Assembly: GCA_038883475.1 (NCBI GenBank)
Contig: JAVZMA010000009.1
Span: forward strand, 1 to 57,238
Length of the DNA: 57,238 bases
Origin: JAVZLH01 sp038883475
GTDB taxonomy: Archaea > Thermoproteota > Bathyarchaeia > Bathyarchaeales > Bathycorpusculaceae
Direction of reading: 5' to 3'
Shown here: positions 51,168-57,238 of the stretch, in pieces
Layout of the letters: each line of letters starts with the position of its first letter
Numbering within the stretch: position 1 is the first letter of the stretch
The notes under the pieces: generated by a model
Seen by the model: the letters and a program-made list of their open reading frames with translations, nothing else
What the model was told of the DNA's origin: nothing
Databases searched by the model: none
Translations under genes and position numbers: made by a program

Positions 51168-51656
51168 ATGACGCTTCAAGATTTGGAGACTGCAAAAAGT
51201 CGGCTTAAAGAAGGGAACTTAACCCTTTCAATAGTGAAAGATGGCAAAGTGCTCTTTGAAACAGTCTCGCATGGAGTTTCAGGCTTTTTGGAGGCAGTTG
51301 AAAAATGTGGAAACCGCCTTGAAAAGGCTTCTGTTGCAGATAGGATTGTTGGAAAGGCCATCGCCTTGCTATGCGTTTACGCGAAGATTAGAGCAGTTTA
51401 CGCCGTAACATTAAGCAAAAAAGCGAAGACTGTGCTGGAAGAAAATTCGGTTCACCACGAGTGGGAAAATCTCGTGGAAAACATCTTAGGCGTTGACGGA
51501 AAAAGCGTGTGCCCCTTCGAAAAGTTATCGGATGAAATCCCAAACCCAAAAGAAGCCTACAGAAAACTAAGGGCTTTGCAGCAATCCCTAAAACGTGAAC
51601 GGCGAAAGGAAGACACGAACTGTTTATATCAAAGAAGCCACAAAGAGAAAAGCTGA
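51168..51656 (+). CDS. DUF1893 family protein
   Basis: A 162-residue protein. The first 120 residues match the DUF1893 pattern (LTLSIVKDGKVLFETVSHGV, VADRIVGKAIALLCVYAKI), a cytidine-deaminase-like fold. A basic tail follows. It keeps KAIALLCVYA in the core but its chemistry is unknown. ATG at 51168 chosen over TTG 3 nt earlier. Probably the end of the nik operon. Confidence 0.75.
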   Translation: MTLQDLETAKSRLKEGNLTLSIVKDGKVLFETVSHGVSGFLEAVEKCGNRLEKASVADRIVGKAIALLCVYAKIRAVYAVTLSKKAKTVLEENSVHHEWENLVENILGVDGKSVCPFEKLSDEIPNPKEAYRKLRALQQSLKRERRKEDTNCLYQRSHKEKS

Positions 51657-51685
51657 AAAGTCTTAAAATTTGGGAGAGAAAGTTT

Positions 51686-52015
51686 GTGACGGGTGTTGAG
51701 CCAGCTAAAGTGACAGACGCGAACTTTGACAAAGTGGTCAGCGAGCATACTTTGGCGTTAATAGATTTTTGGGCTGTCTGGTGCTATCCCTGCAGAGCCT
51801 TGGAGCCCACAATAGAGGAGTTAGCCCGGGAATATGCTGGAAAGGTTTTTGTTGGTAAACTTAATGTGGATGAGAATCCGAAGACGGCGGAACGCTTCAA
51901 CGTTTTCAGCATTCCAACAATGATTATAACGAAGAATGGACGGGAAGTTGAAAGAATTGTCGGGCTTGTCCCCAAAAAACATATAGAAGCTGTTTTAAAA
52001 AAACATTTAGGATAG
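51686..52015 (+). CDS. trx: Thioredoxin
   Basis: A 109-residue thioredoxin with active site WCYPC, the cis-proline in FSIPTMI and normal length. GTG start with GGGAGAG upstream. Disulfide reductant in the cytoplasm. A 46-residue membrane protein gene follows after 9 bp. Confidence 0.95.
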   Translation: MTGVEPAKVTDANFDKVVSEHTLALIDFWAVWCYPCRALEPTIEELAREYAGKVFVGKLNVDENPKTAERFNVFSIPTMIITKNGREVERIVGLVPKKHIEAVLKKHLG

Positions 52016-52024
52016 GAAAAAATT

Positions 52025-52165
52025 ATGGATACAGCAGAGCGAAGGGTTATAGGCGGACTCCTACTGCTTCTCGGAGTTTCCTTACTGGCTGTAGGCATAG
52101 CCACTGGACAGTTAAACTTGATAGCGGAAATGTTGAAAACCGCCTTTAAGACTGTCACATCGTAA
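52025..52165 (+). CDS. 46-residue membrane protein after thioredoxin
   Basis: Short gene not listed by length-based calling. ATG at 52025 nine bp after the thioredoxin stop and TAA at 52163-52165. It has a basic start (MDTAERRVI), one helix GGLLLLLGVSLLAVGIATG, and an amphipathic tail LIAEMLKTAFKTVT. Close spacing suggests co-transcription with thioredoxin. Function unknown. Confidence 0.6.
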   Translation: MDTAERRVIGGLLLLLGVSLLAVGIATGQLNLIAEMLKTAFKTVTS

Positions 52166-52233
52166 ACTCTTAAAATAAAGTGTAAATTATTAATTCTGTA
52201 TTCAGTAACAAGTCTAAAATGGAGTTATAGTAA

Positions 52234-52800
52234 ATGAGTCCACCAAAAATTGATAGCGAAAATGCAGAGAAAGACGCACTTTTGGAAACCGCTAAGCTAA
52301 TGCTGGTAGCCGCTAGAACCGCACCTAAGACCGCTGGTATAGACGATATTTTAACACTGATTGTTTACGGTGAAGAAAAGGATAAAATTGCGGCTGAAAT
52401 GGAAAAAATGGGCGAAAAGCGGGGAATAGAAGGTTTTAGGCGAGATGCCAAAAACGTTAGAGATTCAGAGGCTGTTGTTTTAATCGGCGTTAGAGGAGGC
52501 TACAGCCTTGGACTAAACTGTGGAGCCTGCAGCTACAAAAGCTGCAAAGAGTTTGAGGCTGCTGAAAGGCGTAAAGGCGAAGATTTTGTTGGTCCAACAT
52601 GCGTTTTTAAGGCTTTAGACCTCGGAATCGCTTTGGGTTCCGCTGTAAAAATTGCAAGCATGTTAAATGTTGACAACCGCATCATGTATAGAGTTGGCAC
52701 GGCAGCTTTAAAACTGGGAATGTTGCCAGAAGCCACAGTCGCCATGGGCGTTCCCATTTCGGCAAAGGGAAAAAGCATATACTTTGACAGGCGCACTTAA
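52234..52800 (+). CDS. DUF2148 ferredoxin-like domain protein
   Basis: A 188-residue protein with a cysteine cluster (CGACSYKSCKEFE, GPTCVFKALDLGIALGSAVK) typical of DUF2148, likely binding a 4Fe-4S cluster, and a DUF2148 N-terminal nitroreductase-like region (ARTAPKTAGIDDILTLIV). Overlaps the convergent coiled-coil gene by 4 nt. Function unknown. Confidence 0.85.
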   Translation: MSPPKIDSENAEKDALLETAKLMLVAARTAPKTAGIDDILTLIVYGEEKDKIAAEMEKMGEKRGIEGFRRDAKNVRDSEAVVLIGVRGGYSLGLNCGACSYKSCKEFEAAERRKGEDFVGPTCVFKALDLGIALGSAVKIASMLNVDNRIMYRVGTAALKLGMLPEATVAMGVPISAKGKSIYFDRRT

Positions 52801-53372
52801 CTCTTCATTTTCTCATACATTTTCTCCAGAGTCCAGCGGATACTGGATTTAAGCTCTTTTAAGCGTTCTGCATCCACATTTTTAACAATTATTTCGCGGA
52901 TTACGTCGCCTTCCCTAATAATATTGAAGGAGAAAATTTTTTCTGGAAGCAACTGTCCAGTTCTGGCAAGCTCAGCGTCTTTTTCCTGCATTTTCAAAAA
53001 GACCTTCTCTATCAAGAACTGATTGAAGGGCGGCGTGTTAACGTTAAAATCCTTGTCTTCAGCTGGCACAACCCTCAAAGAATCATCTTCAACCAGAAGG
53101 TTTGCGAGGAGTTCACCGTCAGCTGTCTTCAATGGAACAACGGTTTCAGGCTCCTTCAGAGCTTGAGGATGAGGTGGCGCAGTTTCAGCCACTTCCCCTT
53201 GTGGTGAAGTAATGACCTCTGCACGCTTGAATCCTTTCTCCAGCAGTACAGAGTTCACCGTTTCAAGCGTCGCCCGCAGTTCTTTAAGTTCAGATTCTAA
53301 GGCTTCAATTTTTGCTTCAAGTTTCTTTTTGAATGCGAGGAGCCCTTTTATTCTCTCTGCGTCGCTGGACAT
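52797..53372 (-). CDS. Coiled-coil protein with conserved C-terminal domain
   Basis: A 191-residue protein: a coiled coil at about 5-48 (LKELRATLETVNSVLLEKGF end), a Pro-rich linker, and a C-terminal globular part (about 85-190) including NQFLIEKVFLKMQEKDAELA and IIREGDVIREIIVKNVDAER. Archaeal proteins of this shape are common, but I do not know a function. Confidence 0.75.
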   Translation of the reverse strand: MSSDAERIKGLLAFKKKLEAKIEALESELKELRATLETVNSVLLEKGFKRAEVITSPQGEVAETAPPHPQALKEPETVVPLKTADGELLANLLVEDDSLRVVPAEDKDFNVNTPPFNQFLIEKVFLKMQEKDAELARTGQLLPEKIFSFNIIREGDVIREIIVKNVDAERLKELKSSIRWTLEKMYEKMKS

Positions 53373-53436
53373 TTCCCTTCACAACTAAGCATATACCAGT
53401 TTTTCCCTTATCAAACCTTTGAAACTTCAGCCATAT

Positions 53437-53925
53437 TTAGGCTACTTCTGCGACGGTGACGCCCTCGCCAGTTAATTGTGGAGCAGGAATTTTTTTAATC
53501 TTAACATTTAATTCGCTCTTTAGGAAGTTCTCAAACTCTTGAAAAACGATACTGTCTGTGTTATTAAACTTGAAGCAAAAACTCTTTCCCTCTAAAAGGG
53601 GGCTTAAATCATATAGGGCTATCCTCTTACAAAAATCCGGGTTTTCGAAGACTGTTTTAACAAAGACTTTGGAGGGAGATTCTGAAAATAGCCATGCCGT
53701 GTAGGAAGCTTCAACAACACGATAAGAAGAGCCTTCACGAATCACACATTTTCTACTTGAAGCTATGCTTTTAAATGATGCCGGGTGAATGTTTCTAGTC
53801 CATAGAAAGTTATGATATTCGTCACCAACCTCAACCCAATCTTCGCTTTCAGAAGTTTTCCATCCTCGACTTTCACAGTTACCCTTAAATTTCCTCAGAA
53901 TTTCCCAAACTTTGGGCATCTTCAT
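53437..53925 (-). CDS. Unrecognised 162-residue protein
   Basis: Mixed alpha/beta protein without signal peptide; Trp and Phe rich in the first half (GWKTSESEDWVEVGDEYHNF). There is no family match by eye. Start at 53925 or 3 codons in (53919); no strong ribosome site. Single gene before the A/T-rich region upstream of the Lrp gene. Confidence 0.6.
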   Translation of the reverse strand: MKMPKVWEILRKFKGNCESRGWKTSESEDWVEVGDEYHNFLWTRNIHPASFKSIASSRKCVIREGSSYRVVEASYTAWLFSESPSKVFVKTVFENPDFCKRIALYDLSPLLEGKSFCFKFNNTDSIVFQEFENFLKSELNVKIKKIPAPQLTGEGVTVAEVA

Positions 53926-54037
53926 CTTTTACAAAATCCCCTCGTAAGAATCCTCTAGAAAAATATTCTATTCCATAAATTTAAACTTATTTGCACGTTT
54001 AATCGCAAAAATGAAGTTTTGCACATGGCAAAATTGA

Positions 54038-54074
54038 AAATTTGTAGATAAATAAAAATTTTGTCTACAAATTT
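54038..54074. repeat. 11-bp inverted repeat upstream of Lrp gene
   Basis: Perfect arms AAATTTGTAGA (54038-54048) and TCTACAAATTT (54064-54074) with 15 bp between; centre-to-centre distance is near 2.5 helical turns. A third TCTACAA lies at 54131-54137. The 277-bp gap otherwise holds no gene. Likely binding sites for the adjacent Lrp-type regulator, or a transcript hairpin. Confidence 0.5.
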
Positions 54075-54202
54075 CCGGAAGGGCCTTTAGGCTATTGTCA
54101 AGTAAATTTTGACGGAAAAACGCAGAAATTTCTACAATTTTCCGACAACAAGCAATAAATCCAACCAGTTCTTCATTCTATTTTAAACGGCGGAGATGCT
54201 CT

Positions 54203-54739
54203 TTGAAGCTGAAAAATAACACCTTCACACTAGATGCAACAGACCTCAAAATTTTAGAGGCTTTGCAGGAAGACGCTAGGCAAACTTACACCGCAATAGG
54301 CGAACGTTTAGGAATGGCGCATTCAACAGTCTATGACCGCATAAGGAGAATGGAGCGGTACGGAATCATCAAGAAATACATCGCTCTAATAGACGCTGAA
54401 AGGGCTGGAGCAAAACACATAACGGCCCTAATGACAGTCTACACAGACCCAAAGGAAAGCGAGAAAGTCGCAGAAAAACTCTGTCAAGCACCACAGGTCA
54501 CAGAAGTCTACACATCCCTCTCCGAAGAACTCCAAATAATAGCGAAGGTCGTCGCGGAAAACCAAGAAAGCTTACACCACTTCATAGCCAATTCAGTTGC
54601 ACCTCTGCCTGGAGTTCTGAGAATTCGCACTTCCATAATCACCAAAAAGTTTAAAGAAACCCAGCCTCAAATATTAAACGACCCGAAAAAGTCAACTACC
54701 AAGGAAACAATTAATGAAATAGGAGAAGGGAAAGAGTGA
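54203..54739 (+). CDS. Lrp/AsnC family transcription regulator
   Basis: A 178-residue protein with an N-terminal helix-turn-helix (ATDLKILEALQEDARQTYTA, then AHSTVYDRIRRMERYG) and a RAM domain (about 75-150; ITALMTVYTDPKESEKVAEK). A 20-residue basic/acidic tail follows. TTG start with GGAGA upstream. Preceded by an inverted repeat, suggesting self-regulation. GTGA overlap with the next gene. Confidence 0.9.
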   Translation: MKLKNNTFTLDATDLKILEALQEDARQTYTAIGERLGMAHSTVYDRIRRMERYGIIKKYIALIDAERAGAKHITALMTVYTDPKESEKVAEKLCQAPQVTEVYTSLSEELQIIAKVVAENQESLHHFIANSVAPLPGVLRIRTSIITKKFKETQPQILNDPKKSTTKETINEIGEGKE

Positions 54740-55062
54740 AGGAAGAAGCATCAAAAATCCTCAGAACCCTTCCGAGGGAAAAAGCCTTCTATTTCTTCAC
54801 GTCCATTGGAAACTACACAGGCGAAAGTGCAGCGTCCCTAAAAGAGTTTGCAGAAAAAATAAAGGATGTAAACCTAAAATCGCTCGAGTTTCACCTCTAC
54901 CGCGGAGACTTTGAAAAGTGGACAACCGAAGTCTTGCAGGACGAGGAACTTGCGTTGGAATTCAGAAAACTGCAGAAATTTAACTTGGCAGGTGACGCCA
55001 TACGCAAAGAAATTTATACAATTGTTTCAAACCGCTTAAAACAGTTAACAAGCCAACTTTAG
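54736..55062 (+). CDS. DUF5752-like small protein
   Basis: A 108-residue helical protein (EKAFYFFTSIGNYTGESAAS, LEFHLYRGDFEKWTTEVL). From memory this matches DUF5752, a small archaeal/bacterial family. Translationally coupled to the Lrp gene by a 4-nt overlap, so probably controlled with it. Its 3' end overlaps the convergent gene by 18 nt. Confidence 0.7.
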   Translation: MKEEASKILRTLPREKAFYFFTSIGNYTGESAASLKEFAEKIKDVNLKSLEFHLYRGDFEKWTTEVLQDEELALEFRKLQKFNLAGDAIRKEIYTIVSNRLKQLTSQL

Positions 55063-55932
55063 TTTAAACTTGTCTTTTCTAAAGAAAACCGTCGCCATGA
55101 AGGCAGCATCACTTGTGATGTTGCTTTTTCGATAATCTGGTATGCGATAGTTTGCAATCTCAGTAGTTTCAGGTTGATAACTAAGCGAAGCCCCCCAATT
55201 GGTGTGGGAATTCACCTTGCCCACGGCTTGCGCAATGGTGTCGTTTTCCCCAATTAAATATTGAAGCAGAAGCGTGATTGCATGGTCGTTTTGGGAAGAG
55301 TTAATCCACCAGTTCCAGCTTATGAAAACCTTTACGCCCTTTTCGATGAACGCTTCTGCTGTTTTAAAATAGTTTTGCCTCAACCCGTTGCAACTCATCA
55401 AAATAATGACGGTGTCCTCAAACCTGCCACTCATACACTCTTTAACAAAAGCTGGAGTTATGGCAAAATACTGAACTGGGTCACCTGCAATTTCACATGC
55501 CTTAAGCTGCTCTCGAGAATACTGCTCGTATTTTCCCAAAACAACTTTTTCAGAAGAGCATATTGCAGTGTAGTTATCTGGGTCCAATGCTGAGTGCGCC
55601 CTCCAAATTATGAGCTTATAACCTAATGATGGAAGAAGCCTGTACTGTTCCACTGTTGCATTGTCCGAGTAATAGTCAATGTGGGAAAAACGCTGGTGCA
55701 AAAGTTCTTTGGCTGCTTCGACAAATGTTTGATTTGGCAAACGGGAGATAGGCGACAACTCTGAACTGTTTAGCTGGTCTATTATGGCAGCTTTAGGCTG
55801 AGGAGTCTGATGTTGGTTAAGGTAGATGAGAATCGCCGAAACAAAAATTATCATCACTGCAAACGTAACGTAAAGCGGTTTCCTGTAACCAAAAGCTTTT
55901 TTAGTTTCAGCCTTCTTTTTCGCCACTTTCAT
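55045..55932 (-). CDS. Membrane-anchored caspase-like (clan CD) protein
   Basis: A 295-residue protein. A basic start and one membrane helix (about 19-40) place the rest outside. The outer domain has a strand ending in a His (LIIWRAHSAL, about 112) and a strand ending in Cys (VIILMSCNGLRQN, about 182), followed by AEAFIEKGVKVFISWNWWI and DTIAQAVGKVNS. This order (His, Cys, then helix-strand with W) is that of caspase/CHAT-type cysteine peptidases. Substrate unknown. Next to a repeat-rich surface protein on the same strand. Confidence 0.7.
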   Translation of the reverse strand: MKVAKKKAETKKAFGYRKPLYVTFAVMIIFVSAILIYLNQHQTPQPKAAIIDQLNSSELSPISRLPNQTFVEAAKELLHQRFSHIDYYSDNATVEQYRLLPSLGYKLIIWRAHSALDPDNYTAICSSEKVVLGKYEQYSREQLKACEIAGDPVQYFAITPAFVKECMSGRFEDTVIILMSCNGLRQNYFKTAEAFIEKGVKVFISWNWWINSSQNDHAITLLLQYLIGENDTIAQAVGKVNSHTNWGASLSYQPETTEIANYRIPDYRKSNITSDAAFMATVFFRKDKFKLKLAC

Positions 55933-55979
55933 AAGCTAAGCTCCAGAAGACATATACAACAATAAAATGATGGTTAAGG

Positions 55980-57238
55980 CTATTTTCTTTTGCGTCTGAT
56001 TAGGCTTAGGGCGAGGCTGAAGAAAGCTAGCAGCAATGCGTAGCTTGTCAACTGAACTGCCAGAGTCGGCTTCGTCAGCTGGACTGTGTAGCCTCCAACT
56101 GGAGGAGTCACTTCGGTAACTGTTACGCGGGCAGTTGCCGATTGCGCACTGTTGCCTTGAGAGTCTGTCACATTGAGGTAAACGTAGTATACGCCGGTTG
56201 CAGTCGGCGAGAAAGTCCATGAATCCGAGGTTGCACCTGGAACTGGATTACCATTCAAATACCATTGGTAATGGTAGGAAGGTGTGCCTCCACTAACTGA
56301 AGACGTGAAGTACACTGACTCGCCCACTTTTATTGCGGCTGAAAGCGGGTTTATTGAAACTGAAAGCTGCGGCGGAGGCGGCGAATAAACAAACACCGCC
56401 TTTAATGTGTGGTCCTTATCCATTAAGACTATGTAGGGGTTAGCTGAACCAACGTTAACAGCGTCAAGCTCCCAATGGTCAAACACGTAATTCGCGTTTG
56501 CAATTGCTGTAACTTGAACTGATGTCCCGTTCGGGTGCGTATAGGTTCCAGGCGCTGGATTAGTCGTTCCGCCAGCTGTTGTCTCTATCTTAAGCGTGCG
56601 ATTTATCAAAGTAAAAACAGCATAAAGCGTATGGCTACTACCAACATAAACGGTCACGGGATTTTCAGAGCCTATGTTTTCGCCATCATAAACCCAATGG
56701 TCAAAGCGGTAATTAGCATAAGGAACAGCTGTGACAACCACGTATGTTGGCGCATCATAACTGTAGGTTCCAGGCGCAGGGTTAGTTGTGCCACCCGCCG
56801 ACGCCGTTATCATCAAAGTGTGGGTTTCAGCAAAAACAGCCTCCAAGCTATGGTTTGAATCCATCAGCACGGTGATGGGGCTAGCTGAACCAGCAGGTGA
56901 CCCGTCCAAAACCCAATGGTCAAACTTATACCCAGCCCCAGCCGAAGCAGTAACTTGAACATTGGCTCCTCCAGAATAAATGTAAACGCCGGGCGCTGGA
57001 TTGGTTGTGCCGCCCGCTGTGGCGGTTATTGTTAACGTGTAATTGCGCAGCACAAATATTGGCTGCAAAGTGTGGTCATCTGTCATTAACACGCTTATAG
57101 GATTAGCTGAACCTGCGGGGTTGCCGTCCAAAAGCCAATAACTTAACAGATAATGCGTGCTTGGAATGGCGGTTACAGAAGCATAAGTGCCATTAGTGTA
57201 AGTGTATGTGCCATGCGTAGGGTCTGTGGTCCCGCCAG
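55980..57238 (-). CDS. Surface protein with beta repeats, 5' end outside window
   Basis: Frame is open to the right edge, so the N-terminus is missing. It holds at least four copies of a roughly 70-residue repeat (each with TTNPAPGTY or similar, YxFDHWxLDG, GSANPxxVLM, HTLxAVF), like the divergent InlB/Flg_new repeats of bacterial and archaeal surface proteins. Then come an Ig/PKD-like domain (SVSGGTPSYHYQWYLNGNPV) and a C-terminal membrane helix with an RRKRK tail. Extracellular, anchored at the C-terminus. The last stop is at 55980-55982, 48 bp from the caspase-like gene. Confidence 0.85.
   Translation of the reverse strand, partial: GGTTDPTHGTYTYTNGTYASVTAIPSTHYLLSYWLLDGNPAGSANPISVLMTDDHTLQPIFVLRNYTLTITATAGGTTNPAPGVYIYSGGANVQVTASAGAGYKFDHWVLDGSPAGSASPITVLMDSNHSLEAVFAETHTLMITASAGGTTNPAPGTYSYDAPTYVVVTAVPYANYRFDHWVYDGENIGSENPVTVYVGSSHTLYAVFTLINRTLKIETTAGGTTNPAPGTYTHPNGTSVQVTAIANANYVFDHWELDAVNVGSANPYIVLMDKDHTLKAVFVYSPPPPQLSVSINPLSAAIKVGESVYFTSSVSGGTPSYHYQWYLNGNPVPGATSDSWTFSPTATGVYYVYLNVTDSQGNSAQSATARVTVTEVTPPVGGYTVQLTKPTLAVQLTSYALLLAFFSLALSLIRRKRK

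Noticed and set aside
1..57238. CRISPR array, rRNA genes or intact insertion sequence
   Set aside because: No regularly spaced repeats, no rRNA-like sequence and no transposase gene were seen anywhere.

Overview
The window reads as chromosomal DNA of an archaeon of the TACK group, most plausibly a Bathyarchaeia-like lineage (inference). The reasons are leaderless or short-leader promoters with TTTATA-type boxes, a tRNA-Leu(CAA) with an anticodon-loop intron in a bulge-helix-bulge fold, archaeal RpoB, RpoA, L30e and NusA in one operon, mevalonate-type thiolase/DUF35 pairs and many archaeal DUF families. RpoA is one unsplit chain, as in Thaumarchaeota, Korarchaeota and relatives but not in most euryarchaea or Sulfolobales.

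Layout. (1) 1-2 kb is accessory: the end of a head-tail provirus-like segment (prohead-protease-like gene running off the left edge) and small ribbon-helix-helix proteins. (2) 2.1-6 kb: two tandem small paralogous proteins, a multi-GAF histidine kinase and its response regulator. (3) 6.5-9.9 kb: nrdR-nrdD-nrdG, anaerobic ribonucleotide reduction, with a NrdR-box-like site in the promoter. (4) 10-16.7 kb: a secreted hydrolase, a decayed GNAT gene, an unusually long two-domain RpoH/Rpb5, a secreted subtilase, a ModE regulator and a TSUP permease. (5) 16.7-19.3 kb: small membrane proteins, a HAD phosphatase and a HEPN/MNT pair. (6) 19.3-29.9 kb: acyl-CoA metabolism. It holds one canonical thiolase with a DUF35 partner, two thiolase-like proteins without the nucleophilic cysteine with two more DUF35 partners, a trans-sulfuration PLP enzyme, and a B12 module (two-subunit methylmalonyl-CoA mutase, MeaB chaperone, cobalamin adenosyltransferase). 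(7) 30-37.7 kb: regulators, an ABC-2 exporter and a three-gene operon resembling an SMC ATPase with its partner subunits. (8) 37.6-45.8 kb: the RNA polymerase operon on the minus strand, ending in a previously hidden 59-residue membrane protein. (9) 46-52 kb: tRNA-Leu, nadA, and a divergent nikR/nikMN locus with a 28-bp operator-like palindrome. (10) 52-57 kb: small conserved genes, an Lrp regulator with an inverted repeat upstream, a membrane-anchored caspase-like protein and a repeat-rich surface protein cut by the right edge.

The strongest points for a second look are the eukaryote-like Rpb5 architecture (12.3 kb), the SMC/kleisin/kite-like operon (34.3-37.7 kb), the paired cysteine-less thiolase homologues with their own DUF35 proteins (21.0-24.3 kb), and the NrdR and NikR regulatory sites. 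All family names come from reading the sequence and recalled family knowledge; no database search was run.
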